NCBI RefSeq assembly: GCF_028369295.1
Contig: NZ_JAQMYP010000039.1
Location: 35,784 to 99,783 of the forward strand
DNA: 64,000 bases
Reading direction: 5' to 3'
From: Streptomyces sp. HD
GTDB taxonomy: Bacteria; Actinomycetota; Actinomycetes; Streptomycetales; Streptomycetaceae
Numbering within the stretch: the first letter of the stretch is position 1; every line of letters starts with the position of its first letter. The position numbers were made by a program, and so were the translations under genes. The notes beneath the pieces were generated by a model, which saw only the letters and a list, made by a program, of their open reading frames with translations, had not been told where the DNA came from and made no database searches. Of this stretch, positions 33,382 through 42,199 are shown piece after piece.

Positions 33382-34778
33382 GCCTTGCCGCTCAGTCCAC
33401 GGACCCGAACGCCCCGCGCTTCCGGGTCCGTCCGCCCGCCAACTGGATCAACGACCCGAACGGCCCGTTCCGTTGGCGGGGCCGCCATCATCTCTTCTAC
33501 CAGCACAATCCCGACGCGCCGGTGCACACCAACGTCCACTGGGGGCATGTCTCCAGCGCCGATCTCGTCGTGTGGGAGCACCATCCGCTCGCGCTCACCC
33601 CGACACCCGGCGGCCCCGACGAGGCGGGCTGCTGGTCGGGGTGTGTGGTCGACGACGACGGCGTGCCGACGGCCGTCTACACGGGCGTCGACCGGGAGCA
33701 CACCGGTCTCGGCTCGATCTGCCTGGCCCGGGCGCTGATGCCGGAGGACGAGACGCTCACCGACTGGCGGCCACTGCCCACGCCGGTGGTGAGCGGCCCG
33801 CCCGCCGAACTGGACGTCGTGATGTTCCGCGACCCGTTCGTGTTCAGGGACGGGGGGCGGCGCTGGGCGCTGGTCGGTGCGGGGCACGCCGACGGGACCG
33901 CGTCGGTGCTGCTGTACGACTGCGACGACCTGGCCGACTGGCGGTTCGCCGGAGTGCTGCTCGACGGCGACGACCCGGTCGCGGTGGACGTGTTCGGCGA
34001 CAAGGCCGTCGGCTGGGAGTGCCCGCAGCTGTACGCGACGCCGGGCGGGGAGTGGGTGCTGGTGGTGTCGCTGTGGGACGGGGACCCTTGCTCCACCGGC
34101 TATCTGACGGGTCGTCTGCGGCCGTACGGCGATGACGGGTTGCGTTTCGAGGCCCGCACCGGCGGGCGGCTGGACCATGGGCGGGACTTCTACGCGCCGG
34201 CCGTGCTCCAGGAACCGGACCGGGCGCTGATGTGGGGGTGGTCCTGGGAGGCACGGGAGCAGGGCGAGGTCGATCGCGCCGGGTGGGCCGGGGTGCTGAC
34301 CGCGCCGCGGGTGGTGGACGTCCATGCCGACGGCGCCCTGCGGGTCGTACCGGCTCCGGAGCTGGAACTGCTGCGGGCGGCCGAGCCGTTCGTCACGGAT
34401 GCGGGCCGGCGGGCCGTGCTGCCGGAGGCGTACGACCTGACGGTCACCGCGTCCGGCCGTACGACCGTGAGTCTGCTGCGGTCCGCCTCGGGTGCGGAGC
34501 TGACGGTGGTGCTGGACCCGGACGAGGGCACGGTCACGTTCGACCGGGGTGACTGGCCCCGGACAGGGCCCGAGGGGGCGGCGCCGATCGTCGTGCGGGC
34601 GTCGGCCGATGAGGTGCGGATCCTCGTCGACGGCTCACTGGTCGAGCTGTTCGTCGGCGACCGGGCGACGGTCACCGAGCGGGTCTACCGGCGGCCGGAC
34701 GATGTGCCCGAGCTGGCGGTCAGCGGCTGCGCGGCCGGGGTCACGGGCTGGGAGCTGGTCCCACCGACGCACGACTGA
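33378..34778 (+). CDS. Cytoplasmic GH32 beta-fructofuranosidase (sucrase)
   Basis: The 466-residue protein has NWINDPNGP (nucleophile), FRDP and WECPQ (acid/base Glu) and no signal peptide, so it hydrolyses imported sucrose or fructo-oligosaccharides inside the cell. The start is a TTG overlapping the permease stop, with AGGAG 7 nt upstream. Its 3' end overlaps the 3' end of the convergent LacI gene by 38 bp. Confidence 0.92.
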   Translation: MSLAAQSTDPNAPRFRVRPPANWINDPNGPFRWRGRHHLFYQHNPDAPVHTNVHWGHVSSADLVVWEHHPLALTPTPGGPDEAGCWSGCVVDDDGVPTAVYTGVDREHTGLGSICLARALMPEDETLTDWRPLPTPVVSGPPAELDVVMFRDPFVFRDGGRRWALVGAGHADGTASVLLYDCDDLADWRFAGVLLDGDDPVAVDVFGDKAVGWECPQLYATPGGEWVLVVSLWDGDPCSTGYLTGRLRPYGDDGLRFEARTGGRLDHGRDFYAPAVLQEPDRALMWGWSWEAREQGEVDRAGWAGVLTAPRVVDVHADGALRVVPAPELELLRAAEPFVTDAGRRAVLPEAYDLTVTASGRTTVSLLRSASGAELTVVLDPDEGTVTFDRGDWPRTGPEGAAPIVVRASADEVRILVDGSLVELFVGDRATVTERVYRRPDDVPELAVSGCAAGVTGWELVPPTHD

Positions 34779-35823
34779 TCACGGGGCAGGCCAGGCGCCG
34801 TACCGTCGCGGGCGGCGTCCGGCCGGTTCCGATGGCGTCGAGGAGCAGCCGGGCCGCGGCGTCGCCCATCGCCCGGTGCGGCAGCGCGACGCTGGTCAGG
34901 GGCGGGGTGAGGAACTCGGCCATGTGCTCCTGGTCGTCGTAGCCGACCACCGAGAGGTCGCCGGGGACGGTGATGCCGAGCCGGGTCGAGGCGTGCAGGA
35001 CGCCCGCCGCGACCCGGTCGTTGTAGCAGAAGACCCCGGTGGGGCGCTCGGCGGCGGGGACGCCGTCGAGGACGCGCAGTGCGCCCTGGTACCCGCCGTT
35101 GATCTCGCCCCCGCTCCTGACGACCCACTCCTTGGGGACGGTGATCCCCTCGGCGCGCAGCGCGTCCCGGAAGCCGCGCAGCCGGTCGACGGAGGCGATG
35201 TCGTCCTGTCCGCCGACCATGGCGACCCTGCGGTGCCCCTCGTCCAGCAGCAGCCGGGCCGCCGTCCGGCCGCCCGCGCGCTCGGCGGGGATGACGGCGG
35301 GCAGGGAGTCGTCCTCGGGCAGACAGTTGGCCAGGACCGAGTGGGTGCGGTGCAGGCCCTCGGGGACACGGACGCGGCGCAGCGACATGGCCGCGTAGAT
35401 GATGCCGTCCACGCGCCGGTCGAGGAGCTCGGCCACGGCCGCGTCCTCCTTGGCCGGGTCGCCGCCGGAGTCGATGGTCAGGACGAGGTGCTCGCTGTCC
35501 CAGGCGGTCTCCATGGCGCCGCGCAGCAGCCGCCCGGCGAAGGGCGAGGAGGCGATCTCGTCGGTGACCAGGCCGATCACGGCCGTACGGCGGCGGCGCA
35601 GGCCGCGGGCGACGGGGTCGGGGCGGTAGCCGAGCTCGGCGGCGGCGCGGCGGATGCGTTCCTGGGTGGCGGGCGAGAGGTTGCCCTCGGCGCGGCCGTT
35701 GAAGACGAAGGAGACCGCGGTGTGCGACACGCCTGCGAGCCGGGCGACATCCCGTGACGTGGGACGTCCCGATCCCGTGGCCTGCTTCTCCGCGCTGCCG
35801 CCCATGCCGTCCGCGCCCCTCAT
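34741..35823 (-). CDS. LacI-family transcriptional repressor
   Basis: The 360-residue protein has the LacI DNA-binding head TSRDVARLAGVSHTAVSFVFN and hinge helix, then a periplasmic-binding-like sensor with IGLVTDEIASSPFAG, VDGIIYAAM, FCYNDRVAAGV and VVGYDDQE. It probably represses the adjacent fructan/sucrose genes in the absence of sugar. I chose the ATG at 35823, preceded by GGGTGGGGG; an ATG at 35805 is also possible. The palindrome TTGATCAA lies just upstream and may be its own operator. Confidence 0.9.
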   Translation of the reverse strand: MRGADGMGGSAEKQATGSGRPTSRDVARLAGVSHTAVSFVFNGRAEGNLSPATQERIRRAAAELGYRPDPVARGLRRRRTAVIGLVTDEIASSPFAGRLLRGAMETAWDSEHLVLTIDSGGDPAKEDAAVAELLDRRVDGIIYAAMSLRRVRVPEGLHRTHSVLANCLPEDDSLPAVIPAERAGGRTAARLLLDEGHRRVAMVGGQDDIASVDRLRGFRDALRAEGITVPKEWVVRSGGEINGGYQGALRVLDGVPAAERPTGVFCYNDRVAAGVLHASTRLGITVPGDLSVVGYDDQEHMAEFLTPPLTSVALPHRAMGDAAARLLLDAIGTGRTPPATVRRLACPVISRASVGPAPSP

Positions 35824-35902
35824 CCCCCACCCGTCCGGTTGATCAATCCTCACCCTATCCGTGACGCTGGATGCACGGCACAGTCGAAGAAAGGGTGCGA
35901 CA

Positions 35903-36733
35903 GTGATCAGCATTCCGGCGCACACGCTCAACGACGGTAGGACGATCCCCGCCATCGGTCTGGGCACCTGGCCGCTGCCCGACGACCAGGCGGAACAGGC
36001 GGTTCGCGACGGCCTGGAGCTGGGCTACCGGCTCGTCGACTCGGCCACCAACTACTGCAACGAGACGGGGGTCGGCCGGGGCATCGCCGGCAGCGGGGTG
36101 CCGCGCGCGGAGGTGGTGGTGACGACGAAGCTCCCGGGCCGGCACCACGGCTACGAGGAGACCCTCGCCTCCTTCGAGGAGTCCCGGCGCCGCCTGGGCG
36201 TCGAGTACGTCGACCTGTATCTGATCCACTGGCCGAACCCCCGGGTCGACAAGTACGTCGACGCCTGGCGGGCCATGATCAAGCTCCGCGAGGACGGTCT
36301 CGTACGGTCGATCGGCGTCTCCAATTTCACGCCCGCGCACATCGAGCGGCTGGAGCGGGAGACCGGGGTCCTGCCCGCCGTGAACCAGATCGAGCTGCAC
36401 CCGCTGTTCCCGCAGGACGAGCTGCGTGCCTTCGACGCCGGCAAGGGCATCGTCACCGAGAGCTGGAGCCCGCTGGGCCGCGGCAGCGACCTCCTGGACG
36501 ACGCGGTCCTGAAGGGCATCGCCGACGCCGTCGGGGCGACGCCCGGACAGGTCGTCCTGCGCTGGCACACCCAGCTGGGCGTCCTGCCCATCCCGAAGTC
36601 CTCGAACCGGCGGCGGCAGCTCGACAACCTCGACGTCTTCCGCTTCACCCTGGACGACACCCAGATGGCCGCTGTCGCCGACCGGGTGCATCGGCGGCTC
36701 GGCGGGGATCCCGAGCTGCACGAGGAGTTCTGA
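35903..36733 (+). CDS. Aldo/keto reductase
   Basis: The 276-residue AKR has the catalytic tetrad: Asp in LVDSATNY with its Tyr, Lys in VTTKLPG and His in LIHWPNP, plus GVSNFTPAHIERL and the NADPH-binding IPKSSNRRR. It reduces aldehydes or 2,5-diketo-gluconate-like substrates. The GTG at 35903 has AAAGGG upstream. It diverges from the LacI gene. No specific substrate can be assigned. Confidence 0.9.
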   Translation: MISIPAHTLNDGRTIPAIGLGTWPLPDDQAEQAVRDGLELGYRLVDSATNYCNETGVGRGIAGSGVPRAEVVVTTKLPGRHHGYEETLASFEESRRRLGVEYVDLYLIHWPNPRVDKYVDAWRAMIKLREDGLVRSIGVSNFTPAHIERLERETGVLPAVNQIELHPLFPQDELRAFDAGKGIVTESWSPLGRGSDLLDDAVLKGIADAVGATPGQVVLRWHTQLGVLPIPKSSNRRRQLDNLDVFRFTLDDTQMAAVADRVHRRLGGDPELHEEF

Positions 36734-36751
36734 GCGGGGGCCGTCGTCGGG

Positions 36752-36777
36752 CGGCCCCCGTGGGCCCACGGGGGCCG
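36752..36777. terminator. 26-bp perfect palindrome after AKR gene
   Basis: A perfect GC-rich palindrome with no free loop lies 19 bp after the AKR stop. It probably acts as a terminator; a protein-binding site is the alternative. Confidence 0.65.
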
Positions 36778-36872
36778 GAGAAATCAGCGGATGTTGTGGT
36801 TCCGGCCTCAACCACCTTTCCCTGCCTCTATGTTCACGGCGACAGTCGCTCTCGCCTCAGGAGGCTCCTCGT

Positions 36873-37307
36873 ATGCGTCCCGCGCTCCGCATCGCCGTGA
36901 CCGGCGCCGTGGCAGCCGCCACGGTCCTCGTCGCCGGGCCCGCCCAGGCAACTCCGCCCGGGCCCGGTGTCACCGCCAGGACGATCAGTCAGAAGACCGT
37001 CGGCGACACCGACTACATCCTTCGGGAGGTCACGATCCCGCCGGGTCAGGCCACCGGCTGGCACTACCACGACGGCCCGCTGTACGCCTTCACGCAGCAG
37101 GGCACGCTCAGTCACTACAACTCCGCCTGCGCCTCCGACGGCGTCTACCCGAAGGGCAGCTTCATCAACGAACCGGCCGGGCCCGGCAACGTCCACATAG
37201 GCCGCAACGAGGGCGACACGCCGGTCGTCCTCGACGTGCTCTACGTGCTGCCGCACGGCGCGCCGTTCTCGGAGGACGCACCGAACCCGGGCTGCCCGTT
37301 CCAGTGA
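36873..37307 (+). CDS. Secreted cupin-domain protein
   Basis: The 144-residue protein has a signal peptide (MRPALRIAVTGAVAAATV, AxA at AQA) and one cupin barrel: VTIPPGQATGWHYHDG, TQQGTLSHY and NVHIGRNEGDTP. His residues in WHYHDG and HIG could bind a metal. It is outside the cell or in the wall. The ATG is preceded by AGGAGG. Substrate unknown; similar small cupins are widespread in Streptomyces. Confidence 0.85.
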   Translation: MRPALRIAVTGAVAAATVLVAGPAQATPPGPGVTARTISQKTVGDTDYILREVTIPPGQATGWHYHDGPLYAFTQQGTLSHYNSACASDGVYPKGSFINEPAGPGNVHIGRNEGDTPVVLDVLYVLPHGAPFSEDAPNPGCPFQ

Positions 37308-37324
37308 TCACGGCGTGCGGGTGA

Positions 37325-39694
37325 TCACGTCGGCGGCAGCGGCTGTTCGGCCCAGATCGTCTTGCCGCCGCCGGTCTGCCTGCTGCCCCAGCGCTGGGTG
37401 AGCTGGGCGACGAGGAGCAGCCCGCGGCCGCCCTCGTCGTAGGCGTGGGCCCTGCGCAGATGCGGCGAGGTGGAACTGCCGTCGGAGACCTCGCAGATGA
37501 GGGTGCGGTCGCGGATCAGGCGGAGCTGGATGGGCGGTGCGCCGTACCGGATGGCGTTGGTGACGAGTTCGCTGACGACGAGTTCGGTGACGAACGCGGC
37601 TTCGTCCAGTCCCCAGGAGGTCAGCTGGTCCGTGGCGGCCTGCCGGGTGGCCGCCACGTGCTCGGGGTCGGGCTGTACGTCCCAGGTCGCGATGCGGTCC
37701 ACGCCGAGTGCCCGGGTGCGGGCCAGCAGCAGGGCCACGTCGTCGCTGGGGTCCTCCGGCAGGACGGCCTTGAGCACGGTGTCGCACAGGGCGTCGAGGG
37801 ATTCGGCGGGCGCGGTCAGCGCGCGGCACAGTTCGGCGGTGGCGTGGTCGATGTCGCGGTCGCGGTCCTCGATCAGACCGTCCGTGTACAGGGCGACCAG
37901 GGATCCCTCCGGCAACCCCACCTCCATCGCCTCGAAGGGCAGCCCGCCGACGCCGAGCGGGGGTCCCGCGTTCATCTCCAGGACCTGCGTGGTGCCGTCG
38001 GGCAGGACGAGGGCGGGCGGCGGATGGCCTGCGGAGGCCAGGGTGAGGTGGCGGGACACGGGGTCGTAGACGGAGTAGAGACAGGTGGCGCCCAGCTCGG
38101 CGACCTCGTCGGAGTCGTCCCCGGCGAGGTGGATGACCAGGTCGTCCAGGTGGGTGAGGAGTTCGTCGGGCGGCAGATCCACGTCGGCGAGGGTGCGAAC
38201 GGCCGTGCAGAGGCGGCCCATGGTGGCCGACGACGGGATGCCGTGTCCGACGACGTCGCCGACGACCAGGGCGACCCGGCTTCCGGACAGCGGGATCACG
38301 TCGAACCAGTCGCCGCCGATGCCGGCCTGCGAACCGGAGGGCCGGTAGCGGTGGGCCACGTCGACGGCCGCCTGTCCGGACAGGCCGCGGGGCAGCAGGT
38401 TGTGCTGCAGGGACAGTGCGGTGGTGCGTTCCCGGGCGAAGCGGCGGGCGTTGTCCACGCAGACGGCGGCCCGGCTGGCGAGTTCCTCGGCGAACACGGC
38501 GTCGTCGGCGCCGTAGTCGTCCGACTGCCGGATGCGTACGGCCACCGCGACACCGAGCGTGGTGCCGCGGGCGCGCAGCGGCGCCGCCATCATCGAGTGC
38601 GCGCCCACGCGGTGGCGCCGGCCGGCCGGGCTGCGGGAGTTGCGTTCCGCGATCCACCGCATGAACGCCGGCTCGCCCGCCTGGTTCTGGATCACCCGGC
38701 CTTCCATGATCGCCCGGGCCGGCGGCGAGAACGGCGGGTAGTAGTCCACCTCACCCAGGTGTACGGCGGCTTCCGGAGTGCCCTCGGTGCCGGAGCCGTG
38801 GGCGACCCGGCGCAGGGCGATGTCCGTGCCGGACAGCGCGGGTGGTTCCTCCGCGCCCAGGACCCAGTCGAACAGGTCCACACTGGCGAAGTCGGCGAAC
38901 CGGGGCACCATGACGCTGATCAGTTCTTCGGCGGTGCGTACGACGTCCAGCGTCGTGCCTATGGTGGCGGCGGCCTCGTTCAGCAGGGCCAGCCGCTGCC
39001 GCGCCCAGTACTGGTCGGAGCTGTCGAACGCGGCGAGAGCGGTCCCGATCAGCCGGCCGGAGGCATCCCGCACCGGCCACATGTCGGTGGTCCAGGCGTG
39101 CTCCCGGTTCAGGGCCGGGGCGCCGGTGTAGCTCTCGTAGCGCAGCGGCATGCCGGTCTCGGCGACCCGTCGCATGTGCCACAGGAAGCCCCGGCTGTGC
39201 ACCTCGTCCTGCACGGTCTCCGGGAAGTGGCGGCCGAGCAGCACCTCCTCCTCCACGCCCATGACCTTGCAGGCCGCCTCGTTGAGCCGCAGGTAGCGCT
39301 GCTCGGTGTCGAACACGGACATGGACATGGACGCCTGCTGGAAGGCCCGCTCCGCCAGGGTGGGCTCGTGGACGTCGGCCGTGGGCTCGTGCGCGTCGGA
39401 CGGTACGGCGGTGATCACGTATCCGCCGGGACCGCCGTCCTCGCCCAGCACGGCGCAGGCCGTCACGTTCAGGGCGACGGGCGAGCCGTCCCGGTGGCGC
39501 AGCACGGCGGTGCCGGTCAGCGCCGCCACGGCGGCGGGCGACGGCTGCTCGGCGAGCAGGTCCCGCACCGGCCGTCCCACGGCCTCCTCGGCCGTCAGGC
39601 CGGTCAGCCTGCCGGCACCCTCGCTCCACCCCGTGACGACACCCTGGACATCGATGATCGCCGCAGCGGAGACGCGCTCCATGTCGTCCAGCAT
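37325..39694 (-). CDS. PAS-PAS-GAF-SpoIIE phosphatase-HATPase regulator
   Basis: The 789-residue protein has two PAS domains (about 1-245), a GAF domain (about 250-420), a PP2C/SpoIIE phosphatase with GGDWFDVIPL, VVGDVVGHG, ASAGHPPPA and YTDGLIEDR, and a C-terminal RsbW-like ATPase with VSELVTNAIRYG and DEGGRGLLLV. It combines an anti-anti-sigma phosphatase with an anti-sigma-like kinase. I chose the ATG at 39694, just before PAS1, with AGGA upstream. The frame stays open for 654 more nt upstream, but that stretch is a regulator relic separated by a hairpin. Confidence 0.9.
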   Translation of the reverse strand: MLDDMERVSAAAIIDVQGVVTGWSEGAGRLTGLTAEEAVGRPVRDLLAEQPSPAAVAALTGTAVLRHRDGSPVALNVTACAVLGEDGGPGGYVITAVPSDAHEPTADVHEPTLAERAFQQASMSMSVFDTEQRYLRLNEAACKVMGVEEEVLLGRHFPETVQDEVHSRGFLWHMRRVAETGMPLRYESYTGAPALNREHAWTTDMWPVRDASGRLIGTALAAFDSSDQYWARQRLALLNEAAATIGTTLDVVRTAEELISVMVPRFADFASVDLFDWVLGAEEPPALSGTDIALRRVAHGSGTEGTPEAAVHLGEVDYYPPFSPPARAIMEGRVIQNQAGEPAFMRWIAERNSRSPAGRRHRVGAHSMMAAPLRARGTTLGVAVAVRIRQSDDYGADDAVFAEELASRAAVCVDNARRFARERTTALSLQHNLLPRGLSGQAAVDVAHRYRPSGSQAGIGGDWFDVIPLSGSRVALVVGDVVGHGIPSSATMGRLCTAVRTLADVDLPPDELLTHLDDLVIHLAGDDSDEVAELGATCLYSVYDPVSRHLTLASAGHPPPALVLPDGTTQVLEMNAGPPLGVGGLPFEAMEVGLPEGSLVALYTDGLIEDRDRDIDHATAELCRALTAPAESLDALCDTVLKAVLPEDPSDDVALLLARTRALGVDRIATWDVQPDPEHVAATRQAATDQLTSWGLDEAAFVTELVVSELVTNAIRYGAPPIQLRLIRDRTLICEVSDGSSTSPHLRRAHAYDEGGRGLLLVAQLTQRWGSRQTGGGKTIWAEQPLPPT

Positions 39695-39807
39695 GAGTCC
39701 TGTGGCGCACCGCATCAACCGCGACGTCCGGCTTGTCGACGCACCCCAGGTCCGACCCGCACCACCGAAGCTCACGAACGGGACGCTGCCCGTGCTCCGC
39801 GCGGTAC

Positions 39808-39834
39808 GGCCCGGCGGCGGGATGCCGCCGGGCC
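39808..39834 (-). terminator. Hairpin between regulator relic and SpoIIE gene
   Basis: A perfect 11-bp stem (39808-39818 and 39824-39834) with a 5-nt loop separates the two. It fits an old terminator of the relic gene and supports a separate start for the phosphatase gene. The surrounding 39695-39949 holds nothing else recognisable. Confidence 0.6.
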
Positions 39835-39949
39835 CTCTCCTGGCGCGCTGGATCCGCCCGCCGTAGCCGTGCTCTCGGGCCCACCACGGATCGTCGAGTA
39901 CACAGCCGGGGGGCGTGGAGCTCATCGCCGGTCGGCTGCTCCGCCACCC

Positions 39950-40523
39950 CGGATAGTCGGCGGTGAGGACCGGCGACTCCCAGCGCAGTATGGGCGCGAA
40001 GGTGCGCAGCATCTCCTCGGTGCCGAGCCGGCACTGGGTTCCGGTCCGGTGCCGCCGGTCGCTCTCGACCCGGGCGGCGATGTCCGGCCGGCCGGGTGCG
40101 AGGACGGAGGCGTGGTAGACGCGCAGGGCCCGGCCCAGGCGATGCACCGTGCTCACTTCGCCTTCGGCCAGGCGCCGGGTCCAGCCGGGCAGCGCAGTGC
40201 TGATCGACAACAGCCCCAGTTCGGTGCGCAGTTGGCGACGCGGGGTGGCCAGCACGGCGTCGACCCCGCACTCAAGGCCGCCCGACGCCGCGGCGGGTGT
40301 GAGGAAGTCCGGGAAGTAGCCGCGCGGCGGCATCAGCGGCGACAGCATCCGCAGCGCGCCGGGCGTCGCACGTGCGCCTGCGCCGTCGCCAGGCGTCGAG
40401 GAGTGGTTCGCGTCGTTTCTCGTGGAGTTGATGCAGGCTCAGGACGGTTTCCCATAAGGGGTCCGGTTCCTCGGCGACCCTGGTGCGAGCCAGGTCACCG
40501 CCACTGAAATGAATACGCAGCAC
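39950..40523 (-). pseudogene. Frameshifted, truncated DUF5937/ArsR-type regulator
   Basis: From a GTG at 40523 with GGGGAAG upstream the frame reads VLRIHFSGGDLARTRVAEE and LWETVLSLHQL, the usual start of DUF5937 regulators. Near 40350-40365 homology moves to another frame and continues LRMLSPLMPPRGYFPDFLTP up to about PVLTADYP. One base removed would rejoin the two. The C-terminal winged helix is missing. An intact homologue lies at 53415-54422, with MPPPGGYTPDFLG at the same position. The second frame runs on without a stop into the SpoIIE gene, which could mislead gene callers. Confidence 0.75.
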
Positions 40524-40629
40524 GGCTTCCCCCGATAGTCCGCTACGGCGTTGGTGTGATGTGTGTACGCATGTTCCGGGCAGCTTGACGGGCCGGCAAT
40601 ATGACTGTTCCATGCTGGGACTGCAGTGG

Positions 40630-40647
40630 TGAGAATGGCGATTCTCA
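40630..40647. promoter_or_regulatory. Perfect TetR-type operator
   Basis: TGAGAAT-N4-ATTCTCA is a perfect 18-bp inverted repeat ending 21 bp before the tetR start at 40669. Autoregulation by that TetR protein is inferred. Confidence 0.75.
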
Positions 40648-40668
40648 AGGCGACACGGGGGCGCGCAG

Positions 40669-41277
40669 ATGCCTGATCCGCTTGCGGACTCGGAGGTTGG
40701 GCAGGCCGACGAGCCGTCCGCGCCTGACGAGCTGCGCGCCGATGTGGTGGCGGTCGCGGACGAGTTGTTCTACGCCCATGGTGTCCACGCGGTGACGATG
40801 CAGCGCATCCGGGACGAGGCGGGGCTGCCGCTGAGGCGGCTCTACCGGATGTTCCCGTCCAAGGACATGCTGCTGGCGGCCTGCCTCGAACGGCGTGATC
40901 AGGTGGCGCGCACGGCGATCGAACAGCGCGTCGGCACGATCGAGGATCCCCTGGCGAAGGTCCTCGGCCCCTTCGACTTCCTTGACGACTGGTTTCGCCA
41001 GCCGGGCTTCCACGGCTGTGTGTTCGCCGGTGCGTTCGGGGAGATGGGGGCCGCGGCGCCGATCGTCGTCACCGCAGTGCACAGACACAAACGCGCCCTG
41101 CGCGAGCTGCTGACCGAGCTCGCGGCGAAGGCGGATGTGGCGGACCCGGCCGCGGTGGGCGCGCAGTTGGCGGTGTTGTTCGACGGCGCCATGGCCATCG
41201 CCACGCTCGCCGGGGACACCGACGCCGCACTGCACGCCCGCCGGGCGGCCCGAGCCCTGCTCGATTCAGCGGGCTGA
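40669..41277 (+). CDS. TetR-family regulator
   Basis: The 202-residue protein has the TetR helix-turn-helix FYAHGVHAVTMQRIRDEAGL and LYRMFPSKDMLL, followed by a ligand domain with GCVFAGAFGEMG. A perfect inverted repeat just upstream is the likely operator. It is convergent with the peroxiredoxin gene, 11 bp apart, and diverges from the regulator relic. Its targets may include itself and nearby genes; the ligand is unknown. Confidence 0.88.
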   Translation: MPDPLADSEVGQADEPSAPDELRADVVAVADELFYAHGVHAVTMQRIRDEAGLPLRRLYRMFPSKDMLLAACLERRDQVARTAIEQRVGTIEDPLAKVLGPFDFLDDWFRQPGFHGCVFAGAFGEMGAAAPIVVTAVHRHKRALRELLTELAAKADVADPAAVGAQLAVLFDGAMAIATLAGDTDAALHARRAARALLDSAG

Positions 41278-41288
41278 CCTCGGTCCAC

Positions 41289-41747
41289 TCACTTGCGCAG
41301 CGCGGCGAGGGCTCGGTCGGCGTGGGTGTTCATCCGCAGTTCGCTGCGGACGACCTCCAGGACGGTGCGGTCCTGCCCTATGACGAAGGTGACCCGTTTG
41401 GTGGGGGCCAGTGAGAAGCCACGGGTCACGCCGAACCGCTCCCGGACCGTGCCGTCGGCGTCGGAGAGCAGCGGCATGCCGAGGGTGTGGCGGTCGGCGA
41501 ACTCCTGCTGGCGTTCGACCGCGTCGCCGCTGATGCCCACGGGCCGGGCACCGACCGCCGCGAACTCGGCGGCGAGGTCCCGGAAGTGGCAGGCCTCCGC
41601 GGTGCAGCCCGGGGTGAGGGCGGCGGGGTAGAAGAAGAGCACCACCGGTCCCTCGGTGAGCAGTTCGGTGAGGCTGCGGACGGTGCCGGACGCGTCCGGC
41701 AGCGCGAAGTCCTCGACCTTGTCGCCGACCTCCACTCGCGCGCTCAC
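41289..41747 (-). CDS. bcp: Peroxiredoxin, BCP/AhpC-TSA family
   Basis: The 152-residue protein has the peroxidatic Cys in ALTPGCTAEAC, with a resolving Cys five residues later as in BCP, and FFYP ahead of it. It reduces peroxides with thioredoxin as donor. The GTG at 41747 overlaps the DoxX-like stop (GTGA) with GGAGGG upstream; the frame extending further is not supported. Confidence 0.92.
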   Translation of the reverse strand: MSARVEVGDKVEDFALPDASGTVRSLTELLTEGPVVLFFYPAALTPGCTAEACHFRDLAAEFAAVGARPVGISGDAVERQQEFADRHTLGMPLLSDADGTVRERFGVTRGFSLAPTKRVTFVIGQDRTVLEVVRSELRMNTHADRALAALRK

Positions 41748-42124
41748 GCCCGGCCCTCCGCGTCCTTCGCGACACCACGGGCCCACAGCACGAGCGGGAC
41801 CTGCAGCGGGAGCCGGCCGAACGCGACGGCCTTCTGCCGGGCGGGACGGTGCCGCCAGTCGACGGCCATCTTCACGTTCGCGGGGAACACTCCGACGAAG
41901 AAGGCCGCTGCCGCCAGCGCGGCGGGCTTACGGGTGCGCGGCACCGCCAGACCGGCCGCCAGCGCGAGTTCGGCGACGCCACTGGCGTAGGTCCAGGTCC
42001 GGGGTGTCCCCGGGAGGGAACGGGGCACGGTCGCGTCGAACTGGCGCGGGACGGCGAAGTGGGCGATCCCCGCGGTGGCCAGCAGGCCGGCGAGCAGCAG
42101 GGGTGAGCGTTCGGACCGGGGCAC
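41744..42124 (-). CDS. DoxX-like four-helix membrane protein
   Basis: The 126-residue protein has four hydrophobic segments (LLLAGLLATAGIAHF, ASGVAELALAAGLAV, AALAAAAFFVGVFPA and LPLQVPLVLWA) and the layout of DoxX/DUF4267-like proteins. The GTG at 42124 has a very good AAGGAGG site. It is translationally coupled to bcp; an oxidative-stress role is suggested by that pairing. Confidence 0.82.
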   Translation of the reverse strand: MPRSERSPLLLAGLLATAGIAHFAVPRQFDATVPRSLPGTPRTWTYASGVAELALAAGLAVPRTRKPAALAAAAFFVGVFPANVKMAVDWRHRPARQKAVAFGRLPLQVPLVLWARGVAKDAEGRA

Positions 42125-42199
42125 GGATCCTCCTTGGATGGCCTGCTCCTTCTTGGACGGCCTGCCGCCGGATGCTACCGGAGGGTAGATCACGACCCG

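Noticed and set aside
37325..40348. A single 1007-residue frame running from the SpoIIE phosphatase into upstream sequence
   Set aside because: The first 218 residues belong to a DUF5937 regulator relic, separated from the phosphatase by a hairpin; the PAS domain begins just after the ATG at 39694.
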